Positions 29,101-41,100 of a stretch of DNA of 64,000 nucleotides are shown one piece after another; within the stretch, counting starts at the first letter, position 1; every line of letters starts with the position of its first letter. The notes beneath the pieces are model-generated. The model was given only the letters and a program-made list of their open reading frames with translations. It did no database searches and was not told where the DNA came from. The position numbers and the translations under genes were made by a program. Source of the DNA: Hemerocallis citrina (Eukaryota > Streptophyta > Magnoliopsida > Asparagales > Asphodelaceae); contig CM030362.1 of the NCBI GenBank assembly GCA_017893485.1, positions 178,436,166-178,500,165 on the forward strand. Direction: 5' to 3'.

Positions 29101-32100
29101 GAGGCAAGCCATTTGATACCAATCATGATGGTTTAATTGAATTTAATTCTTTGATATGGTCCTCACATAGGGATGATATCACAAGCTATGTTGTTGAAGT
29201 GCATCTGTCTCGAAGGACCATCTTAAATTAGTCCAAAATGGAGTTTTCATCTATGTTACATGAGGCAGATACCCTCATTCTCTTGACAAAAATTGCATAT
29301 GCTCTGGCTTCGTGGATAGTCAAAATCTCTCCTTTATGGCTCTACCTCCCTACCATGACTGACTGTTAAGATAGTTGAAGTTGCAGCAGTTAGTTTCAAC
29401 TCCAAAGTCTTCAATAACTGTCTGTATAGGTGTAGAAACGTGCCAATCTTCCATGTGACCCGTGTTTTGGATTTAGTATTGAAGAGAGTAGCTTAGTCAT
29501 TTTGGTGTGTTCGTGTAGGTTCCTTTTTTAGGTCAGACATCTATTTATATATTTCTTTTCTTTAGTAAGAGGCTAGCATATACGTAATAGCTGGATGGAT
29601 GAGAAAAGCAAATCTATCATCTCTACGTTTGTAATGTTTCCTTCATAGAAGCATTATTCCAAGACCTCGACCAGTCTAGTGTTCATCCCCATTGCTTCTA
29701 GTTGACATAGGCTAGCAAGTGATAAGTTTTCGCTTCCTTGAATTCCGTGCCTAACAATTAGGCATGTGATTCATTAGTACTTAATCAAAAGGCATGTGAT
29801 TTCTGTACTAGCTTAAGTTAAACAGTAGACATGTGTTCAATACATGCTCAAGCAAAACAGCTCAAGAAAAACAGTAGGCACGTAACGTCGTGACTTCAGC
29901 AACAAAACAATGTGCATGTAATTTTTGTACCAACTTAAGAATAACAATAAGGCTAAATTAAAAAAAACCCCTTGAAGTATACCCTTTATGTAGAAAACTG
30001 TCTTAAACTTTTTTTTTTTGCACAAAAAAACCCATGAAGTATGTTTTGCAAAAAATCCACCCCATTAGGGTTAGGATTTTGGAGGTTTTTGGACAAAAAA
30101 TAGAAAGATATGTGATGTTTTCTGAACAAACTTGTAAAACTTAATGGGTTATCTAATACAAGCAAAAAAAATTGATGTGTTTTTTTTTTTTTACAAAAAC
30201 CTCCAAAATCCTAACCCTAATGGGGTGTTTTTTTTTGCAAAACATACTTTAGGGGAGTTTTTTGGAAAAAAAGTTTAAGGCTGCTTTCTGCAGAAAGGGT
30301 ATATTTTAGGGTTTTTTTTATATAAAAATTTAGCCAAACAATAAAGAAAAAAATTGCTATATTACTTTTCTAGTTTCAAAAGGAAAAAAAACCACCCTTT
30401 TTATCATTCTCGGTTACCTCTTAAATGCATCCCCACCGCTTCTCTCTCATTCCTCTCCACCCCCTCTACTCCATCTTTCACCATTTCAATCACAAACCCT
30501 AATTCACCTCTTCTCCATCCCTTACGGTGTGCCCTTCACCTCCACTCCCACCTCAAATCTTTCCCCTACCCTCCTCTCATGATTTCTTTCTCGTGCAACT
30601 TCTCCGCTCTCCCCCTCCCCCAACATCGCCTCTCCATCCCCTTAAATCTCCAACCATTAATCCCATCGTCCGTTTCTTTGCCAAACACATCTCCGACCTC
30701 AACTCCATTCATACATCCCTTAATCTCACTGATCACCATTGCCTTCACTGCCTCAACATTGCCTGTGACCCTCAACATTGCCTGTGATCTCATCATCTCC
30801 AAGGAGATGGAGACGAGGAAGGGAGTAGGTGTGGCGGTGGTGGGATTGGAAGTTGTTGGCGAAGGGGATGGTGCTGTAGAAGACGAGGGAAAAAGAGTGG
30901 ATTTAGGGAAGAAACTTCAAGTAGTGAATGGAGGATGAGGGAGTTGTGTTGGTGGCTACATTTTTTTATCAGGAAAGGTTGTATAAGTTGTGACTCTCTC
31001 CTTGTCTTCTTAGACTGGGCCATCGATGTTAGTTTAAAGCTGAAACCCAAATCAGGGTTGTTGGTCAAGGATTCAAACTAAATATCTTGTTGGTGAAGCT
31101 ACAACAATGTTGTTTCGTTTGTATTTTATTAAGTTAGGGGTTCAGTTGGGTTTTAGTTAGGGCTTTGTGTGACAAGTGAGCTTGGTTTCTAGAGAATGTC
31201 AGGATGTTAAAAAAATTATAAATCCACAAACTGGGTACTCGGTGAAACATTAATCTATTAATTTCAATTAATTAATAGAAGAAAAAGGAACAACAAGAGA
31301 GTTTTTCATTGGAAATTTTATATTCAGATTTTTTCCTTCTCAATTCATTGTTCCAATCTGGGTATTATCTAGTTCAAATAGAACGTTCCAATTGTTCTAA
31401 TTGATTTTTTAGTTGCTCTCTAGTAATGTTCTTATTTGTTGATGTTCTCCTTCGTGATTGTACTTGCTGTGAATATGAAGAAGAACCAAAAATTGTCATT
31501 TGTATTTATGGATAGTATTTTCACAAGCTTGGGCTATCTATTTAGTGATAGATAGATAGTGAGTGTGTAATGAATTTGAGTGCAGTAATGAAAGTTTTGG
31601 GGATGAAGGTATAGACTCTAGAGTAATAATAAGTATGTTACTTGTGAGAAATGTGAGTCTCATCAAGTTTACGGGAGTGTGGGAATTAAATTCTCTTCTT
31701 AATAAGTAGTTGTATGGAAACCATTAACCGTCCATCAAAGATTTATACTTGATGGGTGGTTGAAATAAACTTGATCCAGATCCACAAAATGATAGCACCA
31801 ACAAGTTGTAAACTAACAACTAAGTCAAAAGTTCTTGGTATCATGTAGAAGTGATAAGGAAATACCCATCACTAGTTTTTAGGGATTACAGATAGAATGA
31901 GTTTGAATAATATATGGGACACAATTTCTTGAAATTATGTGCCGAGAAACTTTTGATGGGGAGCACCGAAGCACGATTCCACATATATTTCTAGATGCTT
32001 TCTTTCGTGTGCTTCTCTGGAATACATGTCCATTGTACGAAGAAGGCTTCTTTCCATAAAATTAAACTCAATACATATGCTAATAATAATAAATAGTTAA

Positions 32101-35100
32101 TCACAATATTGCTCAACGTTTCAAAATTTTGAAAAATTTCGACACTTTTCTCTTCCATAGAAGGTTAGCACTTTACTCCTGATGGTCAGTATTTGTTTTA
32201 TTCTAATATTTAACTATAATGACATAGTGTTATATGAAGCCATGGCTGTTTAATCGTGAAACATATCGTATATCGTTTTTATAGAATGTCGTATCTTATA
32301 CCATTCGTGTATCGTATAGTAAGATAAATTAACGAATGTCCAAAAATGAAGCTATCGGTAATGCATCAATTTATATGATCATAATTAATCAAATATAGGT
32401 AAATCTATGACTTTAGAGGGAGATAAGCATATGCATGTTCAAGGTTATAAAAAACAGAAACATGATCAAAACAGTCAAGGACCGTTGGATTTTTTTCTGT
32501 TTAAATAGGGTTTAAAAGGGGAAAATGATTTTTCTATTTTTAATATAAAAATATTTTATGTATTGGAAACATGAAGGAAAAATAAATGGGAAAATTTATG
32601 GAATTTGGCAAATATTAAAGCGTCACATAACATATCATATGCACAAATGAAATAAATTTGATAGTTCGTAAGTTCATTATAAAATTAAGGAAACTTGCAA
32701 AGTGTATCAGGTCGGGTTCATTATATAGGAAATGATATGGTTTTAATACAATTATTTGATAAAAATTCAAAATCCCCTGCTTAAAAACTTTATTTAAAAA
32801 ATATATGTTTAAGCTCGAACCTGTTTAGTGCCCAAGTAACCTATTTTTACCCATTTTGACTAGTTTTAAAACAAGAATGGGGAAACACATTTTCAACCAC
32901 TGTTTTCTCCATAAACGGAATGGTCGGCTCAAAATTTATTTAAATGGACCGTTTAAACGAGCTTTTTACCATTTTTTAGAACTATGTGATTGTTGATTAT
33001 CAAGACACAAAAACTTCTTAATACATTAAAAAACTGAGCATGTCATTTATATTACATTATTCATGATCCTCAATTCTTGACAACGTAAACTAGATTAGAA
33101 AGCCTTACTAATGTATTATTAATCGTGCACTAATACTTTGTACTACTATGGGAGTTGGATATATGTGTATGACACTATTACTGATATAGACATATTACGT
33201 GTAGTCATTCATCCTATATCTAAAGACCTTACAATTGTAGGTGATGAAAAATTAGCACAAAATATGAGAATAAGATGCTTTATGATCTGAACTAAAGTTA
33301 TCAATAATATATCATTTATTAACAAAAGCTAAAATTGATTTATCAAGAACTAAATGATCTTACTAACCACGTAAATCTATTGCTAAAGCTTAAATATTTA
33401 ATTGAGAAGACTTACATAAAAAAAACTCACAATAGCATGAGAAAATAGCTTGAGAAAACTTCTAATTAATGGGGGAAAAAGAGAGAGAAGAAAGGGAGAA
33501 AAAGAGACTAACAACATTGGAGAGGAAGAATCCTAAGAAGAAGTAACAACCAACGTGTTATTTGTGGTAAACCTAGAGAACCAGACGAACAAAAAAGAAA
33601 GAGATAAATGGAATAAACGAAGAAGAAACATTATCGCTTTAGCACAAAACCCTAAACACCTAGGTTTTGGGCTTTAAAATAGGCTTTCAGGTGAATTATG
33701 AAACAAATTTGAACCTAGAAACACATTAAGCTATTGTTTTTCATATCACATCGTATATCGGTGTGAAACGTATCATATCGCAAGATACAATACGATAAAT
33801 GAGATATTTTAAGCAATAGATAAATTGCATGAGATACATATCAAATTCATTAAATCTCGTATCGTATCAGGATACATATTGAATGATAAGCAAGATATTG
33901 AAAACTATGCATGTAGCACAAAAATGAGCAATGTTTTAAAGGTTGTTCGTGAAGAATATTGAAAGATTTCAGTTTGCTCGGTATTATTATAAGTAATATT
34001 CACAAAGCTAAATGACATTATGCACTTTGTCTTGTTAAAGATAACTTCTACATATTTGTAAGTTACCAGCATCACCTCAAAAACTAATTCATAAAAAGGA
34101 TTTTCTATGATGACATTTATACCAAGAAAACTATCTCGCATTCAGCTATCCATGTGAAAGATTCTGTTGCTGTTGATTTTGGTGTGGGAGCAAACAGATG
34201 AATTTGTAGATTCTTTAGGAAACAATAAAGGCAAACCTGTAGACCTTCACTGGCATTTGACTGGTTTCTCACCTGCTGCCGTTGACCTGCAAAAAATTGA
34301 TACACCGAGATGGATCCCGGCGATGAACCCTCCGACGCTCTTGTTAGTAATCAGGAAGATTATGAAAGAGCTTTTGTGGAAAAAATATTGATTACCTTGT
34401 TATGGTGGGGGGAGATGGGTATTTATAGTAGCCTTTAGAGACAGTTTAGAAATAATCATTTATCCCTATGTCCCGGTGGTTTTTGATAAGATGTAAAGTT
34501 TTAAACCCTGTTTCATGATAAGAGAGGCGGTTTAAACCGGCTCTTAGAGATAATCATGAATTTGAATTACTCTATAAATATCTGAATTGGTTTGTAACGG
34601 GCTGCTATCCATACCCAATAGGACAGATCCGTTTATGGGTTATTGGGCTTTGAAGAAAGACCTAGTTCCCATTTTAGACCCGTTTGTAGGTGAAATTATC
34701 GTTTATCTTGGAGAGCTTTAAGATTCGTGTCCGATTTGAATGGTCCAGATTTGGTTCTATTTTTAACCATATCACAAGTCCCCACTCCTAAAGACTGATT
34801 TTTACAACCTTTGAGGAGTAGTTCGCTCGTTTTTAATTGCTTATAGAATTTATCGGAGTTCTCGGGGAAGTTTAGATCTTGCTCGAGGTGTAACGGTGTT
34901 ATTCTGAGCTTGTAAAATGCCCAAAATTATTTTTAGAATTTTCTGGATTTTTTGTGATTTTTCGAGATTTTTCCGAAATTTTCCAATTTTTAATCATTTT
35001 TAATCATTTTTTATTCAATTTTCGAATTTAAATAATTAATTATCGAAAATTTTAATTAATTATTCTAATTTAATAATTATTATTTTCTGAATTAATAATT

Positions 35101-38100
35101 ATTTTTATAATTTTTTAATTATTTTTTCGATTTTTAATTAATTTTTCCGATTTTTTAAATAATTAATTCAATTAAATAAATAAATAAATTAAATTTTACC
35201 TATACACGTGGCGCAATCCTATGCGTTGATCACGATCAAGCGACTGCGCATCGCAAAGCGGGTTGTTTTCTCCAATTTCACGTTAGGATCCTAGTTCGCT
35301 CGGATCCCGCCGCCGACCCACGAGATGATGCCATGTGGCCGGTCAACGTTGACCGTTGACCACCACGTGGATTTATTTTTTCCTTTCTTTCCCGCTTTCT
35401 CTCATCTTCGACTTCGAGTCGAGGAGAGCCACCGAAGCTCGAAGAAGGGAGCACTGGGGCTTGACGGAGGGGGTTGGTCGACCGTGGAGAGGAGGTTGTT
35501 AAGGAGTCCAAGCTCAGCATTGGAGCTCGATGGCGGAGCTCGACGAAGCTTCGATGGGGAGTTGTGGTCGAGCTGGCGAGTTGGCGATCGGAGCTGAGGA
35601 GGAAGCAACTCGGCATCGGGGTGAGCTCGTGAAGGCGAAGAGCTCAACAGTGGAGTTCGGAGTTGGCAAGGAGGAGAGTTCGCGAAGGAGGTGGTTTTGA
35701 AGTAGGGTTTTTTTTTTTGTTGAAGTTATGATGGGTTTGGTGATGACGAAGGAGCTCGGCAGCGGAGGGTTGGAGCTTGACGATGGTAGAACTCAGAGAC
35801 AGTAGAGCTCGACGAGGGAGCTCGAGCTCGGCGAGGAGAAGAGCTCGCGAGGGGGACTCGACGGAGGTGACTTGACGTCGGAGCTCGCGAAGGAGGTGGT
35901 CTCGAGCTCGACGAGGGGGTTGGAGCTCGGCATGTGGGGCTTGTGAAGGTGGAGATGTTTGACAAGAGCATATTGGTAGAGCTCGATGAGGGTGATGACG
36001 AGGGGGCTCGAGCTCGGCTGTTGTGCGAGCTTGGCGAGGAGAAGAGCTTGCGAGGGGGGAAGCTCGACGAGCCAGTGTATGGCAGCGGGGGGAGGAGCTC
36101 GAGCTCGAGCTCGGGGTTCGACGAAGGAGGTGTTGGAGCTTCGGCGACGGCTGCGACGAACTTGGTCGAGGCTCGAGGTTGAAGAGGGAGGTCGATGTTG
36201 TGGGCTTGGCAAGGCGTTCATGGAGGTTGGCGAGGAGCGAGTCTGTTTTTTGGTGCTCAAACTCAGAAGGAAAAGGAGAGGAGGTAGGTGCGGGTCCGGG
36301 TCTTTAACGGGTCCAAACCCGACCCATTAACCCATTAATTCCCCTTTTTTGTTTTGTTTTGGGTTAATCTGAGCCGTTGATCTTGATTGAGTGCGAATTA
36401 GGAGTTTTTCCGTCGATCTGAACCGTTGATCAAGATCTGAACCGTTGATCAAGATCTGAACCGTCGATCAAGATTGAGTGCGAGGGACGCGGCAAGATCT
36501 GAACCATCGATCAAGATCAAGCTTGCATCTGGAGGCAGATTTGATTGGATTTTGGATCCGAAGGACGTGGCAAGATCTGAGCCGTCGATCAGGATCAAGC
36601 TCGCATTTTGAGGCGAAGTATTTTTCCATTTTCACGTTCGGGGACACGTTTGCTCGGATTTTGGATCCGAGGGACGCGGCAAGATCTGAACCGTCGATCA
36701 AGATCAAGCTCGCATCTGGAGACGGATTTGATCGGATTTTGGATCCGAAGGACGTGGCAAGATCTGAGCCATCGGTCAGGATCAAGCTCGCATTTTAAAG
36801 CGAAGTTTTTTTCCCATTTTCACGTTCGGGGACACGTTTGCTCGGATTTTGGATCCGAGGGACGCGACAAGATCTGAGCCGTTGATCTGGATCAGACGCG
36901 CATCTTGAGGCGAAGTTTTTTCGCATTTTCACGTTCTGGGAGACGTTTGCTCGGATTTTGGATCCGAAAGATGCAACAAGATTTGTGTTGTCGATCAGGA
37001 TCAAACACGCATCTTGAGGCGAAGTTTTCCCCTCATTTGTTTGTTCGGCGCAGCTGTGTTGTAACCCACTTTCTCGGTGTTACAGAGTTCGGATCGGGAC
37101 GTATGACCCCTCGTTTCGAAGCTGACTCAAAGATCTACAATTTCTCTTCAGAAGTCAGTTGAAGAATCACCCTTCTTCATGGTTAAAATAGTTCTGCAAC
37201 ATCTTTGTCTTCATGAAGTTAAGAAGAGCTTTGTATGACTGTTGAGAAGATCCATTCTTGGAGGCGGGTCTAAGGAGCATCTCTAGACAAGTTAGGCTCC
37301 GAACTCTCTTAGAAGAAGGTCGCTCAGGAGGTGAGTGGGATGGAGAACATCACCAGGCTCTAGTAGAGAGCCGTTTGGGAGGCAAGTTTGAGGAGCAACT
37401 CTAGGGGAGAGTTGAGCTCCAAACTTCTTCGTTGCAAAATTTAACCAGTAGTGAGAGTAGTATGAATGTTCGTTTTGAGCCCTGAAACTGCATACTTGCA
37501 AGTTGTGAGGACAATTTCGAACTATGATTGTGAACTTCGAACTAGTTGTTACGGGGTTATTAACAAGTTATAGGAGCAATTTCGATTGGTGAGCTGCTCC
37601 ACACTTTCTTGTTTGCAAGCGGCTAAAGCGGCGTCAAACCAAGTGTTGAACTCCAAACTTGTTTTAAGAACTTCAACGAGTTGTAGGAGCAATTCCGAAT
37701 GGTGAGCTACTTTGCACTTGCTCGTTCGCAAGCAGCTAAAGCGGCATCGAACCACGTGTTGTTTGATGGGGTTAACGAGTTGTAGGAGCAATTCCGAATG
37801 GTGAGCTGCTCCGCACTTGTTTGTTTATAAGTGGCTAAAGTGGCGTCGAACCAAGTGTTGGACTCCGAACTCGTTTTTTGAGCTTAGCAAGTTGTGGGAG
37901 CAGCCCTGTAGGACAAGTTGGACTCCGAACTCACCATTTAACGAGTCATAGATGTGACTTGGTGAGATGAAAATGAGGCAAATGCAATAATTTTCAATAG
38001 AAAAAAGCTAAGTTTTATTGAAACAAACTAAGTTGCCGCTTCAATGAGGCGAGCCATTATTACATGCTTTTTGGCCGTGTTACAAGCATCGACCTTATTG

Positions 38101-41100
38101 AAAACTGAAATCCTACTTCTACGATAGGGTGAGGCCTCTTGGGAGGAGTTTGGTTCTCCCCCCCATTGGACCTCCATGGATAAGGTGGACGACGGCCCCA
38201 GGTTCGGAATCTTGGAACTCAGTGGGCCTCTCTATTCACTTGTAGGCTCCTCGGGATGGAAGATCGGCTCCGTCTTTTCGGACAAACTTGGCCAGGTGTT
38301 CCCACTGTATGAGTTCTTCAATCTCCTCTTTGAGAGCCCGACAATCATCCGTGTTGTGGCCGTGGTCCCTATGAAAGCGGCACCACTTATCCCTGTTTCT
38401 TTTCTTGCCACGGGTATTCATTCTAGGGGGACCCGGGAGTTGCCCTTCCTGTTCCACTTCCATAAGAATTGTTGATATACTAGCACCGAGGGGGGTGAAC
38501 TTTTCAAAACGAGGAGCTGGGCGGTGTTGGTCATTGTCGTTTCTCTGGAATTTCTGGGACCCTTCTTCGCTCGTATTCTTCCGTTTGTTCCCGAAAGATG
38601 ATTCCTTAAGAGTGGGGGGATTGAGAGCCTCTTCTGCTCGGATGTACTTCTCACTCCTGAGCAGGAGTTCTGAGAAGTCCCGAGGAGGCTTCTTGGCAAG
38701 GGACGCACTGAGGTCAGTGTTAGTGACATTATGCCTGAATGCCGCATAGGCTACTGATTGGTTGAGGGAAGCAATAGACCGGGCTTCGGTAGTAAAGCGC
38801 CGAACGCAATCTCTTAGGCGTTCACCATTTCTTTGGCTGAGGGTTGGCAATGACGCACTCGTTTTCTCAGCTCGGCGACTGCCCACGAAGTGGGTGAGGA
38901 AGAGCTCCTCAAACTGTTCGAATGAGAAGATGGAGGCTGGGGATAGACGGGAGTACCACTCTCGCGCTGATCCCCTCAACATTGCTGGGAAGGTCTTGCA
39001 GAGGAGCGCATCCGAGCCTTGATGAATCATCATGAGAGTTTTAAAACTCTCAATATGATTGGCCGGGTTTTACTCCCCATTGTAGGATTCAAAGCGGGGC
39101 GGCCTGAAGGCTTCGGGGACCGGAGCTTCCATGATGGCTCTGGAAAAGGGAGGTCTGCTTGGGCGGAAGTTGTTGGTCCGTTGTTCTTCTTCATGATTGA
39201 TCCTGTTGAGGCGCCTCCCTATCTCGTGGAGACGGCGGTGGACCGAGTGATCCCTCCGGTCGGATCTAGTCGACCCTCGGGACTCTCCTTCATGGGTGGC
39301 AGTATGGCCAGGGCCAGGCGCACGCTGATCCTGACTCGTGGCAATATAAGAGCTCGCATGATATTTTGTATGAAGTTGTGGAGCTCGGCCTCAGTGACTG
39401 GTGCCCCTCCAGCTTGGCGTTCCCTAGGTATGGCTCAGCTTACTGGAGTATGACTTATCTGCTGACGACGTGGAGGGGATTCTCTTCACTTGGGGGAGGG
39501 GATCTTCTGGTTCTCGGTCTACGGGGGGTCCGGACTCTCGAGGCCCCTGGGTGCTCGGGTTGAGGGACTTCCTCAGGAGCTCGCCATTTATTCAAGCGAG
39601 TTCGGAGGTCGACCCCCTGCTTACGGTTGAGAATTACGTGACGAAGATTCGGCTCTGGAGGACTTTGAGAAGCCATAAAGTCAGTTGAGGGATTGTGGAT
39701 CGAAACATGGTCATGATGAGGGTGTTGCTTTGGACGACTTCGACAAGAGCCCCCTCGGGGCCTGTTGAGGAGGAGGATGTTGAGGAAGAGGCTGTTCCGG
39801 CTGCGGTTGCTGAACTTGCTGATTGAGTTGAGGAAGGACATCTTGGACTGGAGGAGGAAGAGGAGTGGCTCTTCGGCTGGAGGCCGCTGCCTTCCCCTTC
39901 TCTTTCGGAGGCATGGTTTGAAATTACTTTCGCTGATGAAGTAAGGTTGGATTGCTTTTTCTGTTTTCCACAGACGGTGCCAATCTGTTGCTGCTGATTT
40001 TGGTGTGAGAGCAAACAGATGAATTTGTAGATTCTTTAGGAAACAATAAAGGCAAACCTGTTGACCTTCTTCGGTGTTTGACTAGTTTCTCTTCGCTGTC
40101 GTTGACATGCAAAAGTTTGATATACCGGGATAGATCCCGGCGACAAACCCTCCGATGCTCTTGTAAGTAATCAGGAAGATTATGAAAGAACTTTTGTGGA
40201 AAAAAGATTGATTACTTTGTTATGGTGGGGGGAGATGGGTATTTATAGTCGCCTTTAAAGACACTTTAGAGATAATTATTTATCCCCATGTTCCGGTGTT
40301 TTTTGATAAGATGTAGAGTTTTAACCCGTTTCATAATAAGAGAGGCGGTTTAAACCGCCTCTTAGAGATGATCATGAATTTGAATTACTCTTTAAATATC
40401 TGAATTGGTTTGTAACGGGATGCTACCCTTACCCAATAGGACAGATCCGTTTATGGGTTATTGGGATTTGAAGAAAGACCAATTTCCATTTCAGACCCGT
40501 TTGTAGGTGAAATTACCGTTTTACCCCTGAGAGCTTTAAGATTCGTGCCCGATTTGAACGGTCCCGATTTAGTTCTATTTTTAGCCATATCAGATTTATT
40601 GGCATGAATTAAAGAAAACATGAATAATAGTGGCAGTAGGTGAATCAATCACATTCACACATTAGAATAAGAGTCATGCTTCGGTGCTCCCCATAAAAAA
40701 AATTCTGGACACAAATTTAGAGCAATCACGTGACTTAGATTATTCAAATAGGTTCAACCAATAATGCCAAGAAAACTAGCAATGGGTACTTCTTTAGCAC
40801 TTTTACATGGACGTAATTGTCAATTTATGGCTTTTCACTCGTTTCTTTTGGATCTGATCAAAGTTTACTTCAATCATCCATTAAGTTTAAATATTTGATG
40901 GACAGTCTAATTTGTTAAAACTTGTTACTACTACAAAGTTTATACCTTCTTATTTTTCAAAACTTTGATTACTCATCTCAGAACCCGTTATTCCCTCTTT
41001 ATCACTCAATAGAAAGTACAAGCTTGTAAAAAATAATAATGATAAGGCTATAAATACAAATTACGAGGTGTTATTCTATGTCACGTTCATATCAACTATA

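Larger units (their letters stand above)
34165..40592 (-). mobile_element. Element B: minus-strand gag-only Tat/Ogre-like LTR retrotransposon
   Basis: LTRs at 34165-34774 and 39986-40592 (610 and 607 bp) flank 5.2 kb, with target duplication GATTC/GATTT (34160-34164 and 40593-40597). Read on the minus strand, a PBS (ATTGGCACCGTCTGTGG) follows the 5' LTR, then gag (39914 down to 38236), a short HLIHGGPMGG linker, spacer, three repeat arrays, an AT-rich tract and a polypurine tract. Protease, RT and integrase are absent. LTR ends and gag are related to family A, but the arrays differ. Confidence 0.85.

Noticed and set aside
30354..30938. 194-codon frame in intron 2
   Set aside because: Simple Ser/Pro/Leu composition, no motif, and it partly overlaps the inverted repeat arm.
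35793..36330. Ser/Pro-rich minus-strand frame (155 codons) and Gly/Arg-rich plus-strand frame (114 codons)
   Set aside because: Both are produced by the GAGCTCG repeat field of element B.
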